Of a DNA stretch of 64,000 nt, positions 1-8,673 are shown in pieces (position 1 is the stretch's first letter; each line of letters starts with the position of its first letter). The notes below the pieces were generated by a model. That model made no database searches. It saw nothing but the letters and a program-made list of their open reading frames with translations, and was not told where the DNA came from. Source of the stretch: Rhodococcoides kyotonense (GTDB lineage Bacteria; Actinomycetota; Actinomycetes; Mycobacteriales; Mycobacteriaceae); contig NZ_FZOW01000017.1 in assembly GCF_900188125.1 (NCBI RefSeq), positions 45,424-109,423 on the forward strand, given 5' to 3'. The translations under genes were made by a program, and so were the position numbers.

Positions 1-356
1 GACCCTGTGTAGACATCAGTTCGGTACCCATCGTTGGCAGGTATCACCCCTGACGTGCCTCGGCTGAGGTTCACCCACGTCCATGTGACACCGTAACCTT
101 GTGCGACGCTGAATGATTCAGGAAGTGAACCAGTACGAGGCGACGCGGTGAAGAGCTGGAGAGGAATGCCTCCCAGATCCAGAACCAGGCCAGGGATTTG
201 CAGGTCGACGGGTGACTCTGGATTCGCCAGGCGAACTTCGTCAGCTGACGCGACAGCGGTAGTACCGCCGACGAGGGCGACAGCACTCAGTGTGCCCACA
301 ACGCACGATCTGATGATCGAAGTCCGAAGTTTGGACGCGGTCCTCGTTAAGGTCAA
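1..356 (-). CDS. Secreted protein of unknown function, N-terminal part
   Basis: The gene runs off the left edge; 118 codons are visible. The start is TTG at 356-354, chosen because an AAGGAGA ribosome site lies about 6 nt upstream on the minus strand. Residues 1-36 form a Sec-type signal peptide: basic N-region (TRTASKLRTS), hydrophobic core (VVGTLSAVALVGG) and an A-x-A cleavage site near VASA. The mature part is beta-rich with no recognised domain. It resembles in design the small exported proteins at 11464 and 16232. The reading frame and signal peptide are seen directly; the function is unknown. Confidence 0.72.
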   Translation of the reverse strand, partial: MTLTRTASKLRTSIIRSCVVGTLSAVALVGGTTAVASADEVRLANPESPVDLQIPGLVLDLGGIPLQLFTASPRTGSLPESFSVAQGYGVTWTWVNLSRGTSGVIPANDGYRTDVYTG

Positions 357-417
357 TTTGGTCTCCTTGTCAGGGCTTGGGTGGCAGCGGGTCCCCGGTT
401 CATTCCTAGATGGCTGT

Positions 418-1017
418 TCATTTTAGGGTGCTACCTGGTTGCAGACCGAAGCTGTCGAAGTCCGCGTTGTCTTTTCCGGTGTAGTCGGCGCTACTACCAG
501 CTGTTGACCTCGATCCGGTGTCGGACGATGTCGCTGGCTCGCTCCATATCTGCAGTCGGTAGCGTTCGCCTACGGCCAACTCTGAGAACGTGGTGTACGG
601 ATTTATGAAGACCTGCGTGAGCGTCTTCGGAGGGAAGACTTCCCGCGCGGCTCTGACGTGCACAGTTCGAGTGCCAGCGGGAGTGAGTACCGCAGCCAAT
701 TCGCCGAAGCACTCACCCAACGTTCCCGCTGCAAGTCTCTGACTGCCGAAGTATGTTGTGTAGCTTGACTGTTCGACACTTTCGGTCACGGCGTGACTCG
801 TATGGGGCGGGGGTTCGCTGCTATACGCGTCGACCTCGACCAGCACGAACCCGTCTCGAACGACGGTGCCGATTGCCATTGCTCCCACGCCCGGAAGTAG
901 CAGTCCCCCTGTTCGCGGGATGGAAGAGACCTGATCGTCGAGGATTTCGTCTGCGATGTAGAAGCACGAATTCTCCACTTCGATGACACCACGGAGCGTC
1001 CCGCTGATCTCCTGCAT
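418..1017 (-). CDS. Hypothetical protein
   Basis: A 199-aa soluble protein with no signal peptide and no domain I recognise. The N-terminal half looks like a beta-strand-rich fold, and the C-terminal 35 residues are Ser/Thr/Asp-rich and probably disordered. It lies 61 bp upstream of the secreted-protein gene on the same strand and is divergent from the gene at 1149. Given the immunity-type barstar protein nearby it could belong to a secretion or immunity neighbourhood, but this is only inference. The ribosome site before the ATG is weak. Confidence 0.55.
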   Translation of the reverse strand: MQEISGTLRGVIEVENSCFYIADEILDDQVSSIPRTGGLLLPGVGAMAIGTVVRDGFVLVEVDAYSSEPPPHTSHAVTESVEQSSYTTYFGSQRLAAGTLGECFGELAAVLTPAGTRTVHVRAAREVFPPKTLTQVFINPYTTFSELAVGERYRLQIWSEPATSSDTGSRSTAGSSADYTGKDNADFDSFGLQPGSTLK

Positions 1018-1148
1018 CCGCTTATCTCACCACATCCTGGAAGACTCGCGTGCGAAGTGCCGGGTCGAGAGCATCGACTGGCCTGCTCTTCCGCTCGTCG
1101 GGAAATAGAAGAACTCGAGACAGCTTCAGTAGCTGACATACTCGCATC

Positions 1149-1622
1149 GTGAATCGATTCTTCCCGGATCTGGAGCGAGTGTTGACTGCGACCTGGAATC
1201 CGTCCCGCGGAGTCGAGGTCACGCATGCAGACCTGCCTGATCCGTGGTTGCGCGCTCTCGATCGACTCAGCCACGACCTTCATGTGCGCCAGTACGGTGG
1301 CGACATCGAACACATCGACTGGGTGGCCGAGTACGACCCAGACGGGGGAGCTGTGTGGTTGAGGAGCTCGGTGACCATCGTCGGCCAGCGAGCGGGCGGG
1401 CTCGGAGGAAACGGAATGGGAGCGTCTATGGACGCTCACGAAGATGTCGCATTGTGTTCGATGGCCGATCTCGTTCAGACCGAGGTCGCCGAGGTGGGCA
1501 CCGCGTGGCCGTGGGGTGATGCTGGCGGTTTCATGAGTCCTGCGCTTGTTGACGAGGCAGCTGTGTGGGTGGACAAGGGAGGCAACACCATCCGCATCGG
1601 TGACCTCGCCGACGTCGGTTGA
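1149..1622 (+). CDS. Hypothetical protein
   Basis: 157 aa, GTG start. The sequence is acidic, with conserved-looking aromatic residues (DPWLRALDRL, EHIDWVAEYDPDGG). No signal peptide, membrane segment or recognised family. It is divergent from the 418-1017 gene, separated by about 130 bp, and 100 bp upstream of the barstar-domain gene on the same strand, so the two may be co-transcribed. Coding status rests on composition and a clean reading frame only. Confidence 0.5.
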   Translation: MNRFFPDLERVLTATWNPSRGVEVTHADLPDPWLRALDRLSHDLHVRQYGGDIEHIDWVAEYDPDGGAVWLRSSVTIVGQRAGGLGGNGMGASMDAHEDVALCSMADLVQTEVAEVGTAWPWGDAGGFMSPALVDEAAVWVDKGGNTIRIGDLADVG

Positions 1623-1723
1623 GTGCCCGGCCGCGATGAATCCTCGACGTTCACGGGTGGTTCTCTGTCGCAAGTGATTGTGACCGCCGAAGCTTCGTGT
1701 GGTTCTCATGACATGCTCGGGGC

Positions 1724-3031
1724 ATGTCGATGCCCTTTTCGCAGGATCAGCCGGCCAATCGTCTCTACAAGCGTGAGCTTGCCGATCTGCGGGTACCGCT
1801 GCCGCGTTGGTGGCCTGGGCGACTGAATGCAGAGGTGGTCGGTGGTGACCTCGAGTCCGGTGCTGTAATCATGCACCTACCTGTCGGGGGCGACCCCTAC
1901 CTTGCGAGAGTCCGGGCAGATGGCGCACCGGGAGGTAATACGGGCACGACGCTGGCCGAACTCGATCGCACAATGACTCGGTACGAATGGATTGAGGGTG
2001 AATGGAAGTACATCGTATTCTGCCGCGGACAGCTCTCCTACGAGGATCTCGGTCATATCAAGGTGTCGATGCGCGCGACGCCACTCGAAACATCAAGCAG
2101 GTCAGTCGTATTCGATCCCACTGACGACGAACTATTCAACCTGCAGCGGCAAGGGTTTGACTGGAGACTGCTGCAAAATGGCTTCGTTCACACGTGCCGG
2201 GACCGGTTCACTCTGGACACGGCCGCCGGCCACCTCGTCGATCTCCACTATCTGACCCATTCCTTCGACGCCAGCGTGTGGCATGACATCGTCGACATGC
2301 ACACCGCATTCGCCGAGACGATGTCGTTTCCGGCTTACTACGGACGCAACCTCGACGCACTCAACGATGTCCTCAGCGACGTAGGCCGCTACAGCTACGG
2401 CAGCGACCCGCACAGCGCGGGGACAGTCGTAACGATCGCTGGCTTCGACTCGCTGCTGGAACTCGATCGACGTACCGCGCTCCTCGTGCTCGACATTTTC
2501 GCCCGCCAGGCGCGACTGGCAGCACTGTACGGGCACGCCATGCTGTGTCTGATCGAAACGACCAACCATGAGTTCGACCGAGTCGGAGGAATGGGGGTCT
2601 CGGGGGTGAGCGTGAGCGAGTCCCCACCCGATCCGCCTCGGCCCTTCGATGAGTCGGTTGTGGTGGTGTTCAGCTTCGACATCTACGCTACCCCGGCCGA
2701 AGCCGAGCAGTACGCAGTCGATCTGCAGACGGCAACAGCGCAGGTGCTCGACGAGATCGGGCGTTATCAAATTCGATCCGAGATCGCATCGTCCGACCAC
2801 GCAACCAAATTCGAAGAGTTTCATTCACGCTCTGGCCCTCAATGCATGCCCGGTCAAAACCTGGTGGATGTCAGCATCGGCGTCCGTGGTCGCGGTGACC
2901 AGAACGTGCTCGGTGAAGATATCTATCACGCGGTGACAGCGGCAAGACTGCGGTTCGTTCAGATGACGGACAGAATCGCTGCTGGACCAGACCTCGAACG
3001 TGTGCTCGCCCTCTACCCCGATCTTGTCTGA
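1724..3031 (+). CDS. Large protein with an internal barstar-like domain
   Basis: 435 aa. Residues about 170-285 match the barstar (barnase-inhibitor) family: the hallmark FPAYYGRNLDALNDVL at 202-217 followed by a strand/helix region. Barstar proteins are small cytoplasmic inhibitors that plug the active site of guanyl-specific RNases. Here the domain sits between an N-terminal domain of about 165 residues (LPRWWPGRLNAE, DPYLARVRADG) and a C-terminal alpha/beta region of about 130 residues, neither of which I recognise. No adjacent RNase toxin is visible, so it looks like an orphan immunity-type protein. The barstar call is good; the flanking domains are unknown. Confidence 0.75.
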   Translation: MSMPFSQDQPANRLYKRELADLRVPLPRWWPGRLNAEVVGGDLESGAVIMHLPVGGDPYLARVRADGAPGGNTGTTLAELDRTMTRYEWIEGEWKYIVFCRGQLSYEDLGHIKVSMRATPLETSSRSVVFDPTDDELFNLQRQGFDWRLLQNGFVHTCRDRFTLDTAAGHLVDLHYLTHSFDASVWHDIVDMHTAFAETMSFPAYYGRNLDALNDVLSDVGRYSYGSDPHSAGTVVTIAGFDSLLELDRRTALLVLDIFARQARLAALYGHAMLCLIETTNHEFDRVGGMGVSGVSVSESPPDPPRPFDESVVVVFSFDIYATPAEAEQYAVDLQTATAQVLDEIGRYQIRSEIASSDHATKFEEFHSRSGPQCMPGQNLVDVSIGVRGRGDQNVLGEDIYHAVTAARLRFVQMTDRIAAGPDLERVLALYPDLV

Positions 3032-3314
3032 CGACGGAACGGCTTCCCCGCCGCCAAATTCGACCGCGCTCTCCGTCAAGGAAGTCGCCTTCATCCATGC
3101 TGTGCCGACGGCTGAACAGTCGTCTGCCCCCAGACCCCATCGTGCTCTGCGTGCAGCAAACGTAGACCACGCTCGCACGTGGTCATATTTGATGGTGAAT
3201 AGTCATGCAACGTGGCCAGACAACGAGAGGACGAAGAACGAAGTGCGTCGTCGCCTATTCGGTGGCTGAAACGGACGCGAGAAGGTTCGGAGTCGGAGTG
3301 TGCCAACCTAGGTT

Positions 3315-3611
3315 GTGCACGTTGACGACAGCAGTGACTGGCCGAGTGACTACCGACCGACCGCAGAGGATGGACCGTTCACTCTGGCAGTCGACGGTGA
3401 GGTTTTCACTGTGGAAGTCCGGGCAGACGGAGGGAGCTCGTACAACTGGGATTCCGGTCCTAACGAAGGCTACGGAATGGACAGTAGTCATCCCATGGCT
3501 GCGGGGCGTCCCGACGTTGTTGTGCAGCCGCTGACGATGGCTCAGCACATCAAAACAGTCCGAAATTTTCTCAGCGCGATCGATCGTGAGACTGGCTACT
3601 TAGGCGATTAG
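3315..3611 (+). CDS. Small hypothetical protein
   Basis: 98 aa from a GTG start. Acidic, with two beta-like segments (GPFTLAVDGEVFTVEVRADGG) followed by a Gly/Asn/Tyr-rich stretch and a C-terminal helix (MAQHIKTVRNFLSAIDRET). No signal peptide and no family recognised. The preceding 280 bases contain no convincing gene. Length and composition are typical of small orphan immunity-like proteins, which is a loose inference from the barstar neighbour. Confidence 0.5.
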   Translation: MHVDDSSDWPSDYRPTAEDGPFTLAVDGEVFTVEVRADGGSSYNWDSGPNEGYGMDSSHPMAAGRPDVVVQPLTMAQHIKTVRNFLSAIDRETGYLGD

Positions 3612-3649
3612 GACGCTGTAGCAGCCAGTCTCAAGATCGAGCAGGTGAT

Positions 3650-3891
3650 TTAGATCTTGCGAAAGAGATAGAGGCACTCGGGCGTGTTGGCGCCACCTGC
3701 GTCGTCGTAGGTCTCGGCGATACTTTCGGGAAACCAGCCGTCGTCTGCCTCGGGATTCATAGTTGCCAGACGGTACACATGCCGATGCACGTCGAGCACC
3801 CGAATTTCAGCGTATCGGCTACCGATACCAGGGCTTCCCGACGACGTTCTCGATGGAATTCGACGCCACTCGGAGGTGTACGAGGACGCCC
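3650..3891 (-). pseudogene. Probable 3' remnant of a gene cut by a palindromic repeat
   Basis: About 80 minus-strand codons ending in TAA read as an ordinary protein tail (EIRVLDVHRHVYRLAT, then DDGWFPESIAETYDD and CLYLFRKI). Upstream the open frame continues into the dispersed palindrome at 3892-3944, whose translation is repeat-derived, and then into the 5' end of the GNAT gene on the other strand. The likely reading is that the repeat marks the break point of a truncated gene. The family is not recognised. Confidence 0.4.
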
Positions 3892-3944
3892 AATCCGCAC
3901 TTATGCAGACGGAATCGCGCAATGTGCCTGCATAAGTGCGGATT
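3892..3944. repeat. Dispersed palindrome, copy A
   Basis: Perfect 17-bp inverted arms at 3892-3908 and 3928-3944 (core CCGCACTTATGCAG / CTGCATAAGTGCGG) around a 19-nt loop. The same core recurs at 16180, 17211 and 18364. It can form a strong hairpin on either strand. REP/MITE-like in form; no transposase of its own. Confidence 0.9.
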
Positions 3945-4043
3945 CGGCGCGACCCGGTATCAAGCGTGGTGGACATGGAAGCGGGAGCCGTCGACTCCGC
4001 AACCATTGCGGCAAGTGTACTGCGATGTGGCATAGTCGATTTC

Positions 4044-4604
4044 ATGCAGATCGAGACAGAACGGTTGATCCTGAGATAGTACCGTTCAACGGATGTGGGT
4101 GCCCTTCTGCGGTACTACGGCGACCCGGATGTCTGCGCGTTCTTGTGCCATGGGCCTTGGGACGAGGCGCAGGCTCGCATCAAGGTCGAACAGCGTTGCA
4201 GAAGAATGAGTCTCGATGCCGGTGGTGTGAACCTTGTGGTCGAGGTCGACGGCGTTGTGGTCGGAAACATCGCAGCGTGGTTCGCTGCAGGTAGAGAGCG
4301 AACTGTGGAGTTGGGGTGGGTGTTTGCTGCTGATGCGCGCGGCCGTGGGTATGCCACCGAGGCGATGCGGGCATTGCTCGATGACGTGGTGTTCGTGGTG
4401 CCGGAGGTGCATCGGGTGATCGCCGAAATGGACGGACGCAACACCGCCTCTGCAGCGCTTGCGGAACGGCTCGGTATGAGGAGGGAGGCCTACTTCGTCG
4501 AGGACTGGTGCTGTGGAGGTCAGTGGACGGACACGGCGGTGTACGCCATGTTGAGACGGGAGCTTTACGTTGACCATCTCCGGCTCGGCGATCGGGGACA
4601 ATGA
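4044..4604 (+). pseudogene. GNAT N-acetyltransferase interrupted by an early stop
   Basis: The natural start is ATG 4044 (MQIETERLILR), the classic N-terminus of RimJ/RimL-type GNAT enzymes, but codon 12 is TAG (4077-4079). The frame then continues intact for about 175 codons with the acetyl-CoA-binding region (GWVFAADARGRGYATEAM) and the NTASAALAERLGM motif. Restart at GTG 4095 would give a protein lacking beta-strand 1. Family members transfer acetyl from acetyl-CoA to an amine or protein N-terminus. Either a recent nonsense mutation or a sequence error; the next gene is also broken. Confidence 0.8.
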
Positions 4605-4608
4605 AGCG

Positions 4609-4923
4609 ATGCCTGTATCCGAACTCCTTCGCCTCGGCACTGGGCGACCGATCGTCCGTTGGGGAACTCCCGTGCTACACACCCCGGCTCGGCAAGTAGT
4701 TGACTTCGGCAGCGATCTGCTCTCCGACATGTTCGCGACCAACTCTGCCGCCGATGGCGTAGGGCTGGCAGCGCAGCAAGTGGGAGTTGACATCGCGGTG
4801 TTCATCTACGACTGAAGCGACGAGACCGGGACGCGGGGCACGGGCGTCGTACGCGACCCAGAGGTCGAGCTACCGGAACACGACGTTGTCGCCGAACAGT
4901 ACGGAAAAGATTGGCCTGCACGC
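4609..4923 (+). pseudogene. def: Peptide deformylase fragment
   Basis: From ATG 4609, 68 codons match the N-terminus of peptide deformylase, including motif 1 (GVGLAAQQVG), and stop at TGA 4813-4815. The frame after the stop still resembles the family for a few residues (SDETGTRGTGVV, VELPE) and then dissolves. Motif 2 (EGCLS) and the metal-binding HExxH motif 3 are absent, so no active deformylase can be made. Deformylase removes the formyl group from nascent proteins; a full copy must exist elsewhere in the genome (inference). It follows the broken GNAT gene by 4 bp. Confidence 0.8.
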
Positions 4924-4934
4924 TAAGTCGGAGT

Positions 4935-5567
4935 TCAGTTGGGCAATGCAGCTGCAAGCAACAGAGGGTCCGCTTGCCCTGGCCACGTTCCGGTCAGGTG
5001 CTGACGGCCCGATTGCTCGATGGCTGTGGCCGGCAAGCGAAATACCTCGATCTGGAATCCGTCGGTGGCGATAGTCGAGGTAGTGCCGACGAGTGAAACG
5101 GTGACGTGATCGACCAATGGTGCAGGGGATGCACCATTTCCGGTTCCGGCGACCCGCGTCGTCACCTCCAGCTTTTCGGGTGGTGCGGAGTAATCGAATG
5201 TGAGGTCAGCCTGCGTACCCCCGGTGATGATCGCGGTTGTAAGAGCTTGTGCGTAAACGGGATCTCCGACGGCGTCGTACACCCAGCGGGTGCCGAGCAC
5301 GGAGTGTTCCATCGTCGTGACGAGAGATCCTTCGCCTCCGGCTAGAGCGTTGCCACGATATGTCAGGGGCACCTGAAATACCCGTCCACCGCTCGACACG
5401 ATGAAAGTCTCGACACCCACGGCGCCGGCCGGGTCGTCGAACCGGAAGGCGCCTTTAATTTCGACCTCCGACGAAGCGGGTCCGTCGAACCACTGCTGGG
5501 AGGGAAGCCAAGCGGCCAGCATCTCGAGTTTGCTCGGAGACAACGTTGCTGCATGAATGAGCGCCAT
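4935..5567 (-). CDS. Maltokinase N-terminal cap-like domain protein (CG0192-like)
   Basis: 210 aa from ATG 5567. The opening MALIHAATLSPSKLEMLAAW, then FRFDDPAGAVGVETFIV, the VPLTYRGNAL segment and HSVLGTRWVYDAVGDPVY are typical of the stand-alone proteins related to the N-terminal cap of mycobacterial maltokinase. In maltokinase the cap sits on the kinase domain that phosphorylates maltose in the GlgE pathway; stand-alone versions have no assigned reaction. The start was placed at MALIH because the upstream extension of the frame is not family-like. It is the last gene after a minus-strand run that includes a phosphotransferase-fold protein. Confidence 0.8.
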   Translation of the reverse strand: MALIHAATLSPSKLEMLAAWLPSQQWFDGPASSEVEIKGAFRFDDPAGAVGVETFIVSSGGRVFQVPLTYRGNALAGGEGSLVTTMEHSVLGTRWVYDAVGDPVYAQALTTAIITGGTQADLTFDYSAPPEKLEVTTRVAGTGNGASPAPLVDHVTVSLVGTTSTIATDGFQIEVFRLPATAIEQSGRQHLTGTWPGQADPLLLAAALPN

Positions 5568-5818
5568 AAGCTCGACGCTATCGCAACATCTCAGCCGGAA
5601 ACTGTCCCGTCCATGATCGGGCCTACTTTCGTTCGCAATGAAGGAGGCGGCGTACCCGACCAGTGCGGAGGATATGTCGTCGGATAGATTCAGTCCCTTT
5701 GCGAGAGTTCGCTTCGCACGAGATGCGCACACGATCTGCGGGTTACGCCGAGGTACGCACGTGCTGCGCACTCGGTTACGCAACTCGTAGCGACGCTTAT
5801 CGTCCGACCGAGGCCACT

Positions 5819-6538
5819 CTACGAAACCAAGGGGATCAAAGACTGCGCGTACGACGGCTCGGCGGTCCAACAGGTCGCGATCTCCCACGCCCACACCGCG
5901 CGTTGCTCCGACGCAGTGCTCGGAAGGTCGAAGAGCGGGTCATCGACTCGCGCTTCATCCCAGTCGATCAATACACAGCGACCGCGACTGTCGATGACCG
6001 CGTTCCGCGGCCCGCAGTCACCGTGCACAACCCCAAGGGATTCCGCCCTCAGCGCCGATCTCCACGCGTCTCGGACAGCTCGGACGAGATCTGCGGGCAT
6101 CTCGGACAGGTCGACGTCACCACCCATGTTGCTGGTCAACAGATCTGAGGCCGATGCAAACCCGGGCCGCTGTGGCCATCCGATCGTCGCGGAGTGAACC
6201 TTTCCTACTGTCTCTGCCAATCGCGGATCGCCGGAACGAGGCTGTGTGCCTTCGATGTATGGGTAGACGTGCCATCCGTCGACGTCTACCCGCCCATCTG
6301 CAGCCGGGATCAGAACTGGCACATCGATGCCGGCCTGATGCAGATGCTGCAACAGATTCCACTCCCACACGCGAGACGCTTCGGTCCTGCGTGAGCGTCG
6401 CAGAACCACTCGACGGTGACGGAGGAGTCCCGACCACACTTCCGTCCTAGCTCCTCCTCGTAGTTGGCCGGTTACTTCCAGGCCGGGCCAGCTCGAACGA
6501 AGTAAGTCTTGGAGTTCGATCGACGTCGGCTGATCCAT
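5819..6538 (-). CDS. Aminoglycoside phosphotransferase-fold kinase
   Basis: 239 aa. The catalytic Brenner motif VVHGDCGPRNAV (about residue 168) and the metal-binding IDWDEA (about 189) are intact; an ATP-binding N-lobe precedes them (GGARTEVWSG, then VVLRRSRRT). Members phosphorylate small hydroxylated substrates such as sugars or antibiotics. The substrate cannot be told from sequence. It starts 27 bp after the methyltransferase gene and likely shares its transcript, which suggests a small-molecule glycosylation/modification operon. Confidence 0.8.
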   Translation of the reverse strand: MDQPTSIELQDLLRSSWPGLEVTGQLRGGARTEVWSGLLRHRRVVLRRSRRTEASRVWEWNLLQHLHQAGIDVPVLIPAADGRVDVDGWHVYPYIEGTQPRSGDPRLAETVGKVHSATIGWPQRPGFASASDLLTSNMGGDVDLSEMPADLVRAVRDAWRSALRAESLGVVHGDCGPRNAVIDSRGRCVLIDWDEARVDDPLFDLPSTASEQRAVWAWEIATCWTAEPSYAQSLIPLVS

Positions 6539-6564
6539 TCACCCATGGTGCACCAGAAATACGT

Positions 6565-7170
6565 TTACGTGGACGGCTTGTTCCAGATCAATGCGTATCG
6601 CCATAACGACAGTCTTGACCATCTCGCGCCCGGTAGGACTCGGCCTGCACTGCGCCGAACGTCGGCGTACGTATGCGGGGGCGGCCAGACCATCGGTGCG
6701 GAATGCTCCCAGAAGCCAAAGCGGCGTGTGCAGCGACGATGCTCGACGACGCCAGCGAGATCGTGAAGAACGTCGATCGGCGTGGAAGAACGAGCCAAGC
6801 CGACCACTGCGACAACGCCACCGGGTGCGGTGAGTTCAGCGAATTTGGTGAAAGTCTGGTCCAGGTCGGGCAGGTGGTGGACAGTGGCGACGGAGGCGAC
6901 CACATCGAACATCGCTGGTGAAAATGGATGATACAGAACGTCTCCCTGTATCCAAGTCACCGAATCGTTCTCGCTACGAGCGTGTCCCAAGACGTCGGCG
7001 TCGACATCCAGACCGGTCACATTCGGCACGACAGCTCGCAAATCCGTAGCCAGCAGACCATTTCCGGTGCCGACGTCCAATGCCGTTCGAGCACCCGTCG
7101 GCACAGCGTCGAGGATCAGCCGGTGATAGTGAATGTTGTTGTTCCATCGCACGCCCGCGCCGCTGGTCAT
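6565..7170 (-). CDS. Class I SAM-dependent methyltransferase
   Basis: 201 aa from ATG 7170. Motif I is ALDVGTGNGLLATDL (about residues 29-43), the acidic loop GLDVDADVL follows, and VASVATVHHLPDLD is motif IV/post-IV. The C-terminal part ends WRYALIWNKP, common in this YcgJ/UbiE-like branch. It starts inside the stop codon of the glycosyltransferase gene (ATGA at 7167-7170), so translation is probably coupled. It likely methylates the same metabolite that the neighbour glycosylates (inference). Confidence 0.85.
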   Translation of the reverse strand: MTSGAGVRWNNNIHYHRLILDAVPTGARTALDVGTGNGLLATDLRAVVPNVTGLDVDADVLGHARSENDSVTWIQGDVLYHPFSPAMFDVVASVATVHHLPDLDQTFTKFAELTAPGGVVAVVGLARSSTPIDVLHDLAGVVEHRRCTRRFGFWEHSAPMVWPPPHTYADVRRSAGRVLPGARWSRLSLWRYALIWNKPST

Positions 7171-8462
7171 ACACGCACCGATCCGATCCCGAACAAGATT
7201 CGCTGGACTGCACCGTGCATCCCGGACGACGACGATGCCTGCCGCTGCAATTCTGCAGCGTGAGAGGAGAATCGACCGTCCCGCTGCAGTTGTTCGACAG
7301 CCTTTTGTATTCGCGAAGGTTCGACGGTTTGGCGAGCGATACCGATTCCAATGCCGCTCCACTGAACTCTGGCGACCACGTCGGCCTTGTCTTGCGACCT
7401 ACCGACGGCAATGACCGGCACCCCATGGCGAATGGCGAAGCCGACACCTCCGTAACCGCCGTTCGTGATGAATCCCGACAAGGCCGGAAACACGGCGTCG
7501 TACGGTAGGGCGTCGGCGAGAAACACGTTGCCCGGCAATGGCTGTTCGAGTCCGCTCGCGTCGGTGCCCAGCGCGACCACCACATTCACTTCTCTGTCCG
7601 CCAAGGCATCGATGGTCGGCCGAATGAGCTGACTGAGATCACGCTCTGCGGAACCCTGCGTCACCAAGAAGGTAGGTCTTCGCGTGTCGAGATCGTCCCA
7701 CCATGATGGAAGCGGCTGAGTGTCAACATCACTCACCGACACAGGTCCGACGAAATGTACCTTCGCTGCATAGCTTTCCGGCAGCGGATACTCGAAACCA
7801 GGAACCGTCAGCTGAACGATGTCATCGACCAGGGTCAGCCAATCCAGAATGGAGACAGGAAGTTCTGATCCGACGGTGTCCTGCGCAGTGTGTTGCAGCG
7901 AGCGCAGCACCAACGTACGTACCGCCGCATTGACAGCCGAATTCCGAAATCGACCCAGCCACGACCGTGCAGGTGGCCACCCCAGCCCGGCAGGCGGTCG
8001 ACCGTACCCGGGTAGCGACAGAGGATTACTGCCCAGCGCCACAACCCGCGGCCGAGATGTGCTCGGACGCAGCAGTAGTGGGACCGCACCGAAGAACATC
8101 GTCTCGACGACAACGACGTCGATCGACTCTCGATCGGTGATCTCGTCGATCGCTTTCGACTGTTCTGCGATCGGCCGGATGAAGATGTGTTCGAGGTCGA
8201 ACTGCGCCCGTCGTGCGCCGTTGAGCGAGCCCCGCGACGGAAATGCGCTGTCGAGATTTGTCACGTCGAAGTCGACCGACGTTGGGAGCGGTACCCAAGT
8301 GGCCCCTGTTGAGGCGACCTTCGATTCGAAGGCTCGTCCAGTGAGGATGTGAACCTTGTGCCCGAGACGCACGAGTTCGGCAGCGATTGGCAGCATGGGT
8401 TCGATGTGCCCGCTGAAAGGTCCCGCGCAGAACAGTATCGACGCCACGCGTTCCACTGACAT
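7167..8462 (-). CDS. GT1-family (UGT/MGT-type) glycosyltransferase
   Basis: 431 aa from ATG 8462. N-terminal acceptor domain (ILFCAGPFSGHIEPMLPIA) and C-terminal donor domain with the nucleotide-sugar signature ITNGGYGGVGFAIRHGVPVI followed by SQDKADVVARV. Such enzymes move a sugar from a nucleotide donor to small lipophilic acceptors, as in macrolide or glycolipid glycosylation. It starts 4 bp after the stop of the small membrane protein gene and overlaps the methyltransferase gene, so the set forms one operon. Confidence 0.88.
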   Translation of the reverse strand: MSVERVASILFCAGPFSGHIEPMLPIAAELVRLGHKVHILTGRAFESKVASTGATWVPLPTSVDFDVTNLDSAFPSRGSLNGARRAQFDLEHIFIRPIAEQSKAIDEITDRESIDVVVVETMFFGAVPLLLRPSTSRPRVVALGSNPLSLPGYGRPPAGLGWPPARSWLGRFRNSAVNAAVRTLVLRSLQHTAQDTVGSELPVSILDWLTLVDDIVQLTVPGFEYPLPESYAAKVHFVGPVSVSDVDTQPLPSWWDDLDTRRPTFLVTQGSAERDLSQLIRPTIDALADREVNVVVALGTDASGLEQPLPGNVFLADALPYDAVFPALSGFITNGGYGGVGFAIRHGVPVIAVGRSQDKADVVARVQWSGIGIGIARQTVEPSRIQKAVEQLQRDGRFSSHAAELQRQASSSSGMHGAVQRILFGIGSVRV

Positions 8463-8466
8463 GCGC

Positions 8467-8673
8467 TTACGCTCGCTGACCGTTGGGCCGTCCCCCGAGA
8501 AGCCATACGAGTGGGCCGACGACTGGGATGACCACGATCGCGGCAAGCCAACCGGCGCGGCGGCCAGCGGTGCGGGATGAATCCGATAGGCATGTCGCGA
8601 GGGCAGCGAGAAAGACCCCTGTGTAGAGAGTGAGCACCGCGGCGACACCCCAGGCTGCCAATGCGTCGTGCAC
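8467..8673 (-). CDS. Small membrane protein with PLDc_N-like domain
   Basis: 68 aa from GTG 8673, placed by the ribosome site GAGGGGGAT just upstream. Two transmembrane helices (VAAVLTLYTGVFLAALATCL and WLAAIVVIPVVGPLVWLLGG) with the GPLVWLLGGRP ending typical of the PLDc_N domain that precedes cardiolipin synthases and also occurs alone. It is the first gene of the minus-strand operon 8673-5819. Function unknown; it probably sits in the cytoplasmic membrane. Confidence 0.7.
   Translation of the reverse strand: MHDALAAWGVAAVLTLYTGVFLAALATCLSDSSRTAGRRAGWLAAIVVIPVVGPLVWLLGGRPNGQRA

Noticed and set aside
3892..4045. N-terminal extension of the minus-strand remnant through palindrome A and the GNAT start
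   Set aside because: The peptide is translated repeat sequence (RIRTYAGTLRDS-like) also seen in unrelated frames at other copies.
5568..5894. Upstream extension of the maltokinase cap-like gene
   Set aside because: Family members start at the MALIH sequence; the extension has no matching sequence and overlaps the kinase gene.
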